The position numbers and the translations under genes were made by a program. A DNA stretch of 64,000 nucleotides, from contig NZ_CP108568.1 of assembly GCF_036010485.1 (NCBI RefSeq), forward strand, positions 2,502,001 through 2,566,000, given 5' to 3'. This document shows, one piece after another, positions 1-6,609 of the stretch. The first letter of the stretch is position 1. Every line of letters begins with the position of its first letter. The stretch comes from Streptomyces sp. NBC_01198. GTDB taxonomy: Bacteria; Actinomycetota; Actinomycetes; Streptomycetales; Streptomycetaceae. The notes below the pieces were generated by a model, which saw only the letters and a list, made by a program, of their open reading frames with translations, had not been told where the DNA came from and did no database searches.

Positions 1-89
1 TGCGCGAAGACGTCCGTACCGACGTCCGACTGCTCGATGAAACCGAAACCTCTGGCGGAATTGAACCACTTCACCGTACCGGTGGCCAT
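1..89 (-). CDS. Cold-shock domain protein (N-terminal part, cut by window edge)
   Basis: Only the first 29 residues are present; the gene continues past the left edge. They match the start of the CspA-type cold-shock domain: the N-terminal VKWFN strand, an RNP1-like RGFGFI and the beginning of the RNP2 region (DVFA). Such proteins are about 67 residues long, bind single-stranded RNA and DNA, and act as RNA chaperones. The ATG at 89 is the first in frame, preceded by a weak AGGAAGG-like stretch. A close paralogue lies at 2291-2494, with the RNA helicase between them, so this is one half of an RNA-remodelling neighbourhood. Family identity is clear; full length is unknown. Confidence 0.9.
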   Translation of the reverse strand, partial: MATGTVKWFNSARGFGFIEQSDVGTDVFA

Positions 90-238
90 TTTGTACCTTC
101 CTGGGCTGTCGAGGTGCGGTGGGCAGTTCTTCGCGAGTCGCGCGTCTCCGGGGGAATTCGTCGTCTGTCCGCACTCGGGCCGGGGAAAGCGGGCGCACAC
201 CGTGGGGGGGGACGGCTCGCGCGTGGAAGCGGTCTGCT

Positions 239-493
239 TCAGCCGAGCCCGGCGGTCACGTCGGTGCTGCGGCAGGTGAAGCCGAGGCGGTGGAGGGCGC
301 GGGTCACCTCGGCGGCGCTGAAGTCACGCCGGTCCTGGCGGGTGATGACCTCTCCCACCTGTTTGACGGGGTAGTGCCGCCGGCTGATGATCACGGACTC
401 CCCCGTGATCAGTTCGGGCTTGACGCCCTTCATCGACGCCTGCACGTCGGACTTGGTCAGGTCGAAGGCGAAGCGGGCGATGATGCAGCGCAT
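239..493 (-). CDS. Small conserved protein of unknown function, 84 aa
   Basis: An 84-residue basic protein beginning MRCIIARFAFDLTKSDV, with no signal peptide, membrane segment or cysteine cluster. The ATG at 493 follows GAGGTCCC, a fair ribosome binding site. It sits downstream of the DEAD-box helicase on the same strand, 84 bp after the helicase stop and beyond a strong hairpin, so it may be read from its own promoter or by read-through. I believe proteins of this type accompany the helicase and cold-shock genes in Streptomyces, but that is recollection rather than something visible here. The middle (SVIISRRHYPVKQVGEV) looks like a compact mixed alpha/beta fold. No function is assigned. Confidence 0.7.
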   Translation of the reverse strand: MRCIIARFAFDLTKSDVQASMKGVKPELITGESVIISRRHYPVKQVGEVITRQDRRDFSAAEVTRALHRLGFTCRSTDVTAGLG

Positions 494-542
494 GGGACCT
501 CGCAGATGAAGGGGGAGGAGGCGGGGGACGGGGCGGGAGGGA

Positions 543-572
543 GCCGGGCGGCCGGGAGGTGCGCCGCCCGGC
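543..572 (-). terminator. Hairpin after the helicase gene
   Basis: Perfect 10-bp inverted repeat (GCCGGGCGGC pairing with GCCGCCCGGC) with a 10-nt loop, 5 nt beyond the helicase stop codon. There is no long U-tract, which is usual for actinomycete terminators. Confidence 0.7.
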
Positions 573-577
573 AGATT

Positions 578-2116
578 TCACGCCGCCGGGCTGAGGGCGC
601 TGCGGCGCGGCGGGTTACCCGTGGCCAGGGCCGGCCGGGTGGCGCGCCTGGCCTGCGCGGGGCGGCTGCGGCGGCCGCGCGAGGACGGTGACGTGCTGCG
701 CCTGGGGCGGTCGGCGACCGGCTCGGTGATGGTGACGGGCACACCGGAGGGGGTGCGGGCGCCGGTGATACGGCTCAGCTCGGCCTCGCCGGAGTGGATC
801 TGGGCGCTGTGCGGGGTGATGCCGGCCGTGGCCAGCAGCCGGGTCATCTCGCGGCGCTGGCTGGGGACGACCAGGGTGACGACGCGGCCGGACTCGCCCG
901 CCCTGGCGGTGCGTCCGCCGCGGTGCAGGTAATCCTTGTGGTCGCTCGGCGGGTCGACGTTGACGACCAGGTCGAGGTCGTCGACATGGATGCCGCGGGC
1001 GGCGACGTTGGTGGCGACCAGCACGGTCACGTGGCCGCTCTTGAACTGTGCGAGCGTGCGGGTGCGCTGCGGCTGCGACTTGCCGCCGTGCAGCGCGGCC
1101 GCCCGTACCCCGCTGTGGAGCAGGTGCGCGGTGAGCTTGTCCACGGCGTGCTTGGTGTCAAGGAACATCAGCACCCGGCCGTCGCGAGCCGCGATCTCGG
1201 TCGTCGTGGCCTGCTTGTCCGTGCTCTGCACGTGCAGGACGTGGTGCTCCATCGTGGTGACCGCGCCCGCGGAGGGGTCGACGGAGTGCACGACCGGGTC
1301 GCTGAGGTACCGGCGCACCAGCAGGTCGATGTTGCGGTCCAGCGTCGCGGAGAACAGCATCCGCTGGCCGTCCGGGCGTACCTGGTCGAGCAGGGCGGTG
1401 ACCTGCGGCATGAATCCCATGTCGGCCATCTGGTCGGCCTCGTCCAGCACGGTGATGGCGACCTGGTCCAGCCGGCACGTACCGCGGTCGATGAGGTCCT
1501 TGAGCCTGCCGGGAGTCGCCACGACGACCTCGGCGCCCGCCCGCAGGGCACTGACCTGGCGGCCGATGGACATGCCGCCGACGACGGTGGTCAGCCGCAG
1601 CCGCAGGTCCCTGGCGTACGGGGTGAGCGCGTCGGTGACCTGCTGGGCGAGCTCCCGCGTCGGGACCAGCACCAGGGCCAGCGGACGGCCGGGCTCGGCG
1701 CGCTGACCGGCGGTACGGGCCAGCAGTGCCAGGCCGAAGGCCAGCGTCTTGCCGGAACCGGTGCGGCCGCGGCCCAGCACGTCGCGGCCCGCCAGGGAGT
1801 TGGGGAGCGTCGCGCCCTGGATCGGGAACGGCACGGCCATCCCCTGCCTGCCCAGTGACGTCAGCAGTGCCGCCGGCAGGTCGAGCTCGGCGAAGGTCTC
1901 CACCGGGGGCAGCGCGGGGGTCAGGGTGACGGGCAGGGCGAACTCGCCCTGCGGGGCCGAGGGCCTGCGGCCGCCGTAGCCGCCGGAGCGGGACTGGCCG
2001 CCGGAGCGGCTGGGGGCCTGGCCGCGGTAGCCGCCACGGCCTGAGCCGGAGCCGGAGCCCGAGCCGGTGGAGCGGGTACGGGAAGTTCGATCCGTCGTGC
2101 GGTATGTGCGGTTCAT
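578..2116 (-). CDS. DEAD-box ATP-dependent RNA helicase with RGG/GS-rich N-terminal tail
   Basis: A 512-residue DEAD-box helicase that unwinds structured RNA using ATP. Motifs appear in order: Q-motif region about residues 95-101, Walker A GRTGSGKT (117-124), PTRELA (152-157), TPGR (201-204), DEAD (225-228), SAT (256-258), ARGIHV (373-378), and motif VI as HRGGRTARAG (398-407), where many relatives have HRIGRTGRAG. Residues 15-50 are low-complexity Gly/Ser/Arg with RGG-like pieces, and the C-terminal ~50 residues are Arg/Ser/Pro-rich; both suit RNA binding. I start at MNRTYRTTDR because AGGAAAGG lies just upstream; a longer frame to 2230 lacks a site. Cold-shock genes on either side suggest a cold or RNA-structure stress module. 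Confidence 0.92.
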   Translation of the reverse strand: MNRTYRTTDRTSRTRSTGSGSGSGSGRGGYRGQAPSRSGGQSRSGGYGGRRPSAPQGEFALPVTLTPALPPVETFAELDLPAALLTSLGRQGMAVPFPIQGATLPNSLAGRDVLGRGRTGSGKTLAFGLALLARTAGQRAEPGRPLALVLVPTRELAQQVTDALTPYARDLRLRLTTVVGGMSIGRQVSALRAGAEVVVATPGRLKDLIDRGTCRLDQVAITVLDEADQMADMGFMPQVTALLDQVRPDGQRMLFSATLDRNIDLLVRRYLSDPVVHSVDPSAGAVTTMEHHVLHVQSTDKQATTTEIAARDGRVLMFLDTKHAVDKLTAHLLHSGVRAAALHGGKSQPQRTRTLAQFKSGHVTVLVATNVAARGIHVDDLDLVVNVDPPSDHKDYLHRGGRTARAGESGRVVTLVVPSQRREMTRLLATAGITPHSAQIHSGEAELSRITGARTPSGVPVTITEPVADRPRRSTSPSSRGRRSRPAQARRATRPALATGNPPRRSALSPAA

Positions 2117-2232
2117 GGAGAACCTTTCCTCGATGCGGTACGTCGAGGAATCCCGGGCGGCTGCAAGCCGCGACCAGGAGCACAAGAACGAACCGATGGA
2201 AATGAATGTACGAAGGCCGCCGCCCTCCAAAG

Positions 2233-2278
2233 CAGCAGGCCGGGTCCCGCACCCCTAGGTGCGGGACCCGGCCTGCTG
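2233..2278 (-). terminator. Perfect 21-bp-arm terminator hairpin after the cold-shock gene
   Basis: An inverted repeat with two perfect 21-bp arms and a 4-nt loop (CCTA), starting 12 nt past the cold-shock stop codon. It ends about 115 bp before the helicase start, so it insulates the helicase from the abundant csp transcript. The T-tract is poor. Confidence 0.85.
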
Positions 2279-2290
2279 AACGCGTCAGCG

Positions 2291-2494
2291 TCAGGCGGGA
2301 ACGATGTTCTCCGCCTGCGGGCCCTTCTGGCCCTGCGTGACGTCGAAGTTCACCTTCTGGCCCTCCTGCAGCTCGCGGAACCCGGACGCGGCGATGTTCG
2401 AGTAGTGGGCGAAGACGTCAGCGCCGCCACCGTCCTGCTCGATGAAGCCGAAACCCTTTTCCGCGTTGAACCACTTCACGGTGCCAGATGCCAT
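2291..2494 (-). CDS. Cold-shock protein (CspA family), 67 aa
   Basis: A full-length 67-residue cold-shock domain, the standard size for actinobacterial Csp. It has VKWFN, RNP1 KGFGFI and an RNP2 of the form VFAHYS. It is a cytoplasmic nucleic-acid chaperone that melts mRNA secondary structure. The start at 2494 (MASGTVKW) is preceded by AAGGAG at good spacing; the 13-residue upstream extension in the same frame is not credible. Upstream lies an unusually A/T-rich leader region (about 2560-2665) for this genome, as expected for a strongly expressed csp gene with a long 5' UTR. A strong hairpin follows the stop codon. Confidence 0.95.
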   Translation of the reverse strand: MASGTVKWFNAEKGFGFIEQDGGGADVFAHYSNIAASGFRELQEGQKVNFDVTQGQKGPQAENIVPA

Positions 2495-3107
2495 ATCACA
2501 TTCTCCTTCAGGGGCAGTACCCGGAATCCGCATTGTGCGGACGCCGCGTCGCCGCGATGATTACCCCATCCGGAAAAAAACAACCGGAAATACAAAAGCG
2601 CTCCCACTGCGGATGGCGGCGAGGGCACTTGAAGTCTTTGGGAACCACAACTGCAACTGATGCAAACCTTAGCACGTGGGAGTGGTGGCGTTCAGAAATT
2701 TGATTGCCATGCCGCCGGGGACGTAAAAGGCTCACTGCGGCCCGCCGGGATTTCTGTACTTGGGACGTCAGATTTACTCATCGCCCGGGCGTATGCAGCC
2801 AGGACCCGGGGGCGGATTCCCGCCGCGGCCCCCCTCCGTTCCGCTCGGCCCGCGCCCGCCGAAGGCTCGCGGAAGATCCGACCGCATGCCGCGACGCCAC
2901 TCCGAGAGCGGATATCTCCCGTGGCGGCGACAGAGTCGCCCGGCCACCCGTGCCGGCCCCGCCGTGCGGCGCAGCGTCCCGCCGGCTCCGCGCTCACCAC
3001 CCGTTCGGCGGGCGGTCCGGCACCTCCTGGCCGTATCCCCGGAGCGCTACGGGACATATCGGCCTAGCGTGGCGCCTGGAGCAGTACGGACGCAGGGAGG
3101 ACTCGCG
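2495..3107. other. 613-bp intergenic region between csp and the Asp23 gene
   Basis: Divergent promoter region. The left half holds an A/T-rich stretch with a run of seven A (near 2574-2580) that would lie in the csp leader. The right half is GC-rich and has several open frames without ribosome binding sites. I could not fix promoter elements with confidence. Confidence 0.5.
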
Positions 3108-3602
3108 ATGACAGACGCTCAGCGAGGTACGCAGGAGCAGGACCGTGGCCCCTCTCCCGCCGAGGGAAGGGCAGCGGAGAAGGGCGCCTCGGGCCGTAAG
3201 GCGCTCGGCCCCCCGGCCAGTCGCGGCCGTACCACCGTCGCGGACAGCGTGGTGGAGAAGATCGCCGGCATGGCCGCCCGGGAGGTGCCCGGCGTGCACG
3301 CCATGGGTGTGGGCATGACCCGCACCTTCGGCGCGGTCCGGGACCGGGTGCCCGGCAGCAGGACCTCGGTCTCCCGCGGTGTCAAGGCCGAGGTCGGCGA
3401 GGTGCAGACGGCGCTCGACCTGGACATCGTCGTCGAGTACGGCGTCTCGATCAGCGATATCGCCCGCGAGGTGCGGGAGAACGTGATCGCGGCGGTCGAG
3501 CGGATGACCGGGCTCGAAGTGGTCGAGGTCAACATCGCGATCGGCGATGTGAAGCTCCCCGACGAGCAGGACGACGACGACGGAGAGCAGCGTGTGCAGT
3601 AG
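3108..3602 (+). CDS. Asp23/Gls24 family envelope-stress protein
   Basis: A 164-residue protein whose residues from about 45 on match the Asp23/Gls24 family: a VADSVVEKIAGMAAREVPGV start, a central DLDIVVEYGVSI strand, then an IAREVRENVIAAVERMTGLEV helix and a VNIAI strand. The family forms membrane-associated stress assemblies in Gram-positive bacteria; in actinomycetes several paralogues are common. The N-terminal 40 residues are charged, low-complexity and probably disordered. The ATG at 3108 is set by AGGGAGG eight bases upstream; the longer frame to 2760 has no site. The acidic tail (DEQDDDDGE) is notable. The small membrane protein 90 bp downstream on the same strand is likely its membrane anchor or partner. 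Confidence 0.9.
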   Translation: MTDAQRGTQEQDRGPSPAEGRAAEKGASGRKALGPPASRGRTTVADSVVEKIAGMAAREVPGVHAMGVGMTRTFGAVRDRVPGSRTSVSRGVKAEVGEVQTALDLDIVVEYGVSISDIAREVRENVIAAVERMTGLEVVEVNIAIGDVKLPDEQDDDDGEQRVQ

Positions 3603-3692
3603 CGGGAGGCAGGGCGCCGTGCGCGCGGCCGGTCCCGCCGCGCGGGCCGCACGGCGGGCGACAGGGAGTGCCGAACCTACGGAGAGCGCCGG

Positions 3693-3890
3693 ATGAGCTA
3701 CGCGTTGGCAGGGATGATCTACGGCATCGCTCTCGGCTTCGCCGGCTGGTTCGTCGGGTTCGGCGCGTTCGTGGTCGTGGCGGTGGTCGGCGCGGTCGGC
3801 GCTCTCGCCGGCGGGTGGGCCGAGGGCGGCTTCGATCCGGTCGGTTTCTTCCGCTCGCGCGTCCTCGACCGGGACCGCGACCGGCGGTGA
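3693..3890 (+). CDS. Small membrane protein paired with Asp23
   Basis: A 65-residue protein that is almost entirely hydrophobic from residue 8 to 42 (glycine-rich IALGFAGWFVGFG, then VVVAVVGAVGALAG), enough for one long or two short membrane spans, followed by a charged tail ending DRDRDRR. The start has GGAGAG eight bases upstream. Position directly after the Asp23 gene matches actinobacterial loci in which small integral membrane proteins (DUF2273-like) tether Asp23-family proteins to the membrane; that role is inferred from context. GC bias and spacing agree with its neighbour. Confidence 0.75.
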   Translation: MSYALAGMIYGIALGFAGWFVGFGAFVVVAVVGAVGALAGGWAEGGFDPVGFFRSRVLDRDRDRR

Positions 3891-4010
3891 CGATCGCCGC
3901 CGGTGCGGCCGCCGGGCGGTTGCGGTATCGCCGCGGGGTGCCCGTCAGGCGGTGCGTCGCCGCGGTGCGCAGGCCTCCCTGCGCCCCCTCGGACCCACCG
4001 CGCCGGATCC

Positions 4011-4874
4011 TCAGGGCCGGGCTCCGGTGAGCGGGGCGAGTGCGCGCCACTCCGGCAGCGGCATCCCCGAGCCGGCGCCCACCACGTGCAGGCAGACGTG
4101 GTCGGCGCCGGCCTGGTGGTGGGCGCGGACGCGCCTGCCGATGGCGTCGGTGTCGCCCCAGGCCACGACGCTGTCGATCAGCAGGTCGCTGCCGCCGGCG
4201 AGGTCGTCCTCGGTGAAGCCCTGGCGGCGCAGGCTCCGGGCGTAGTGGTCCATGCCGAGGAAGGCGCCGAGGAAGTCGCGTGCCGCGGTACGGGCCTTCG
4301 CCGGGTCCCGTTCGAGGACGACGGCCTGGTACGGGGCGATGAGCGGCCCGTCGCCCAGCTGCTCCCGTGCGGCGGCCGAATACTCCGGGGTGACCATGAA
4401 CGGGTGCACCCCGGCGGTGCGCCGGCCCGCCAGCTCGGTCATCTTCGGGCCGAGCGCGGCCATCATCCGCTCCCCCGCCGGGACCGGCACGGGAGCCTGG
4501 TCGAGGCTGTCGAGGTAGCCGGCCATGTCGGCCAGCGGCCGGAACGGGCGTCCGGCGTCCTGGGCGGCCGCCGGGTCGCTCACGCCGAGGCCGAGCAGGT
4601 GCCGCCGGCCGTAGGCAGTCTGCAGGCGCGCGTGGCCCGCGGCCATGTCGGCCGCCGGGTGGCGCCAGATGCCGGCGACCCCGACGGCCACCCCCGCCGA
4701 GCGCGTGGCCCGCAGCAGGTGCTCGGAGTCGCCGAGGATGTCGCCGCCACCCAGGCCCGGGATCCACAGCGCGCCCCAGCCCAGCTCGTCCAGCTCGGCG
4801 GCGGCGTCGGCGATCTCGTGCGGATCCGCCATCCGCAGCTCGATGCTCCAGATCCCCGTCAGTCCCAGTCGCAT
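4011..4874 (-). CDS. LLM-class F420-dependent oxidoreductase (TIGR03620-like)
   Basis: A 287-residue luciferase-like TIM-barrel oxidoreductase. The opening (LGLTGIWSIELRMADP), the ALWIPGLGGGD strand, ATRSAGVAVGVAGIWRH and LLGLGVSDP follow the pattern of the TIGR03620 subfamily, whose members use coenzyme F420 rather than FMN. The C-terminal GADHVCLHVVG strand is typical. Substrate is unknown. I start at MRLGLTGIW (4874), which aligns with relatives; an in-frame start at 4952 would add 26 residues with no homology. The SDR gene and TetR regulator lie upstream on the same strand, so it may be a late member of that transcription unit, though the 134-bp gap allows a separate promoter. Confidence 0.85.
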   Translation of the reverse strand: MRLGLTGIWSIELRMADPHEIADAAAELDELGWGALWIPGLGGGDILGDSEHLLRATRSAGVAVGVAGIWRHPAADMAAGHARLQTAYGRRHLLGLGVSDPAAAQDAGRPFRPLADMAGYLDSLDQAPVPVPAGERMMAALGPKMTELAGRRTAGVHPFMVTPEYSAAAREQLGDGPLIAPYQAVVLERDPAKARTAARDFLGAFLGMDHYARSLRRQGFTEDDLAGGSDLLIDSVVAWGDTDAIGRRVRAHHQAGADHVCLHVVGAGSGMPLPEWRALAPLTGARP

Positions 4875-5008
4875 GTCGTGTGGCCCATCGTCGAAGGTTT
4901 GTCGCCGGCTGTCGGTGGTGACCGCCCACCGGCCGCGGAGCCCGCACGGCACGGCGGCGTTCCGTTCCGTGAGCCGGCTCCCGGCCCGGTGGGGGGCGGG
5001 GGCGGTGG

Positions 5009-5758
5009 CTAGACCTGATTGGTTCCGCCGTCGGCGAAGAGCTCGATGCCGGTGACGAAGGAGCTCTGGTCGGAGGCGAGGAAGAGGACGGCGGCGGCGG
5101 CCTCGTCCGGCCGTCCGATGCGGCCCAGCGGGATGGACCCGACCAGGTGGGACTTGAGCTGCTCGGCGCCCTCGGGGTCGGCGGCGAGGCCGTCGATGCC
5201 GGGGGTGTCGATCGTGCCGGGGCTGAAGGCGTTGACCCGGATCGAGCGGCCCTTGAGCTCGGCGGCCCAGGTGCGGGCGAAGGAGCGGATCGCGGCCTTG
5301 GAGGCCCCGTAGACGCCGAAGGCCTCGTTGCCGACGCTGCCCGCGGTGGAGGACGTCAGGATGACCGAGGCGCCGTCGTTCAGCAGCGGCAGCGCCTTCT
5401 GGACGGTGAAGAGGGTGCCCCTGACGTTGATGCCGAAGGTCTCGTCGAAGTGCTTCTCGGTGACCTGCTCCAGGGTGGCGAACTCGCCGACGCCCGCGTT
5501 GGCGAAGAGCACGTCGATACGGCGGTCCCGCTCGGCCACGGCCGCGTAGAGCCGGTCCAGGTCGGCCAGGTCGGAGATGTCGCTCCGCACGCCGACCGCG
5601 TTGTGGCCGATCCTGGCCGTGGCCGCGTCGAGTGCCTCCTGGCGGCGGCCGGTGATGAAGACGTACGCGCCCTCCGCAGCGAAGCGCTCCGCGGTGGCCA
5701 GGCCGATGCCGGTGGTGCCGCCGGTCACGACGGCCGTCTTGCCCTCAAGCTGTCCCAT
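5009..5758 (-). CDS. Classical SDR oxidoreductase
   Basis: A 249-residue short-chain dehydrogenase/reductase with the cofactor motif TGGTTGIG (12-19), NAG in the FANAGVGEF strand (87-89), the catalytic Ser near 137 and YGASK with Tyr150 and Lys154. The C-terminus (FVTGIELFADGGTNQV) is that of cytosolic NAD(P)H-linked family members. The start at 5758 is supported by GAGGAG; residues upstream in frame are not conserved. A TetR gene directly upstream on the same strand and an A/T-rich operator-like site just before this gene suggest that the regulator represses it. The natural substrate cannot be read from the sequence. Confidence 0.93.
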   Translation of the reverse strand: MGQLEGKTAVVTGGTTGIGLATAERFAAEGAYVFITGRRQEALDAATARIGHNAVGVRSDISDLADLDRLYAAVAERDRRIDVLFANAGVGEFATLEQVTEKHFDETFGINVRGTLFTVQKALPLLNDGASVILTSSTAGSVGNEAFGVYGASKAAIRSFARTWAAELKGRSIRVNAFSPGTIDTPGIDGLAADPEGAEQLKSHLVGSIPLGRIGRPDEAAAAVLFLASDQSSFVTGIELFADGGTNQV

Positions 5759-5786
5759 GGTGGTGCTCCTCGTGGCGCGAACAGGA

Positions 5787-5806
5787 TTTTTACTGGTCAC
5801 TAAAAA
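5787..5806. promoter_or_regulatory. Candidate TetR operator upstream of the SDR gene
   Basis: An A/T-rich imperfect palindrome (TTTTTA and TAAAAA half-sites around CTGGTCAC), 29 bp upstream of the SDR start. On the complementary strand it reads TTTAGTGACCAGTAAA. It resembles the site at 6547-6564 in front of the TetR gene. Confidence 0.55.
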
Positions 5807-5915
5807 ACTAGGTCAGCCAGGGACGCATGTCAAACAGCGGGTGAGGTGTGCCTGCCGGACGCCGTTCAGGCGGGCGGCCGCGGGGACGAAGCGCCCGCCG
5901 GCGCCGGGGGCGCGG

Positions 5916-6521
5916 TCAGGAGGAGGCCGGCTGCCGCGGCCAGACGGTCATGGCTATGTCCACGATCTGATGCAGCTGCTCCCGGGTCGCGCCGCTCGCC
6001 GCCTGGACGGCGACTCCCTGGTAGACGGTCGCGAAGTAGCGTGCGAACCCTTCCGGGTCGTGACCAGCGGGGAGTTCACCGCTGCTGGCGGCCTGCTCCA
6101 GCCGCCCGCGCAGCGCCGCCTCGCCGGCGGCCCGGCGCGCCACCAGCTCGTCCCGCGCGGCCTCGGCGCCGGGCGAGCACGCCAGCGCGCCCTGCACGGT
6201 GATGCACCCGCGCGGGTGGTCGGGACTGGTCGTCGCGTCGGCGGCGCCGTGCAGCAGGGTCTCCACGGCGGCCCGCGCCGACGGCTCCTCGAACGCCTCG
6301 CGGATGTAGCCGGCCGGGCCGTCGGCGTAGCGGTCGAGGGCCTTGCGGAACAGCTGCTCCTTGTTCCCGAAGGCGTTGTAGAGGCTGGGCGCGTTGTTGA
6401 TGCCCATCGCCTTGAGCAGGTCGGAGATCCCGGTGCCTTCGTAGCCCTGCCGCCAGAACACCTCGAGCGCCCGGTCGAGAGCGGCGTCACTGTCGAAGGT
6501 GCGTGGTCGTCCCCCTGCCAT
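5916..6521 (-). CDS. TetR/AcrR family transcriptional repressor
   Basis: A 201-residue TetR-family regulator. Residues 1-60 form the helix-turn-helix domain (GRPRTFDSDAALDRALEVFW, GYEGTGISDLLKAMGI, NAPSLYNAFGNKEQLFRKAL). The remainder is the all-helical ligand-binding and dimerisation domain, of the type in relatives controlling small oxidoreductase operons. The start at 6521 has GGGAGG upstream; the 29-residue extension to 6608 is not conserved. The SDR gene follows on the same strand after 157 bp. Two similar A/T-rich sites, one before each gene, point to autoregulation and control of the SDR, as is common for this gene arrangement. Confidence 0.92.
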   Translation of the reverse strand: MAGGRPRTFDSDAALDRALEVFWRQGYEGTGISDLLKAMGINNAPSLYNAFGNKEQLFRKALDRYADGPAGYIREAFEEPSARAAVETLLHGAADATTSPDHPRGCITVQGALACSPGAEAARDELVARRAAGEAALRGRLEQAASSGELPAGHDPEGFARYFATVYQGVAVQAASGATREQLHQIVDIAMTVWPRQPASS

Positions 6522-6546
6522 GGCCGCCTCCCGGTTCCGCGTCGAA

Positions 6547-6564
6547 TTTATAGTCACTGCTAAA
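6547..6564. promoter_or_regulatory. Candidate TetR operator upstream of the tetR gene
   Basis: An A/T-rich site (TTTA and TAAA flanks around TAGTCACTGC), 26 bp upstream of the tetR start. On the complementary strand it reads TTTAGCAGTGACTATAAA, sharing TTTAG, GTGAC and a TAAA end with the site before the SDR gene. Confidence 0.5.
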
Positions 6565-6609
6565 CTACACCGGCCGGCAGCCATCCGCCGGGCACGGCGG
6601 CACCGCACG

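Noticed and set aside
2660..3067. Open frames of 121-135 codons in the csp-Asp23 gap
   Set aside because: No ribosome binding site, no homology I recognise, and overlapping frames on both strands; treated as non-coding.
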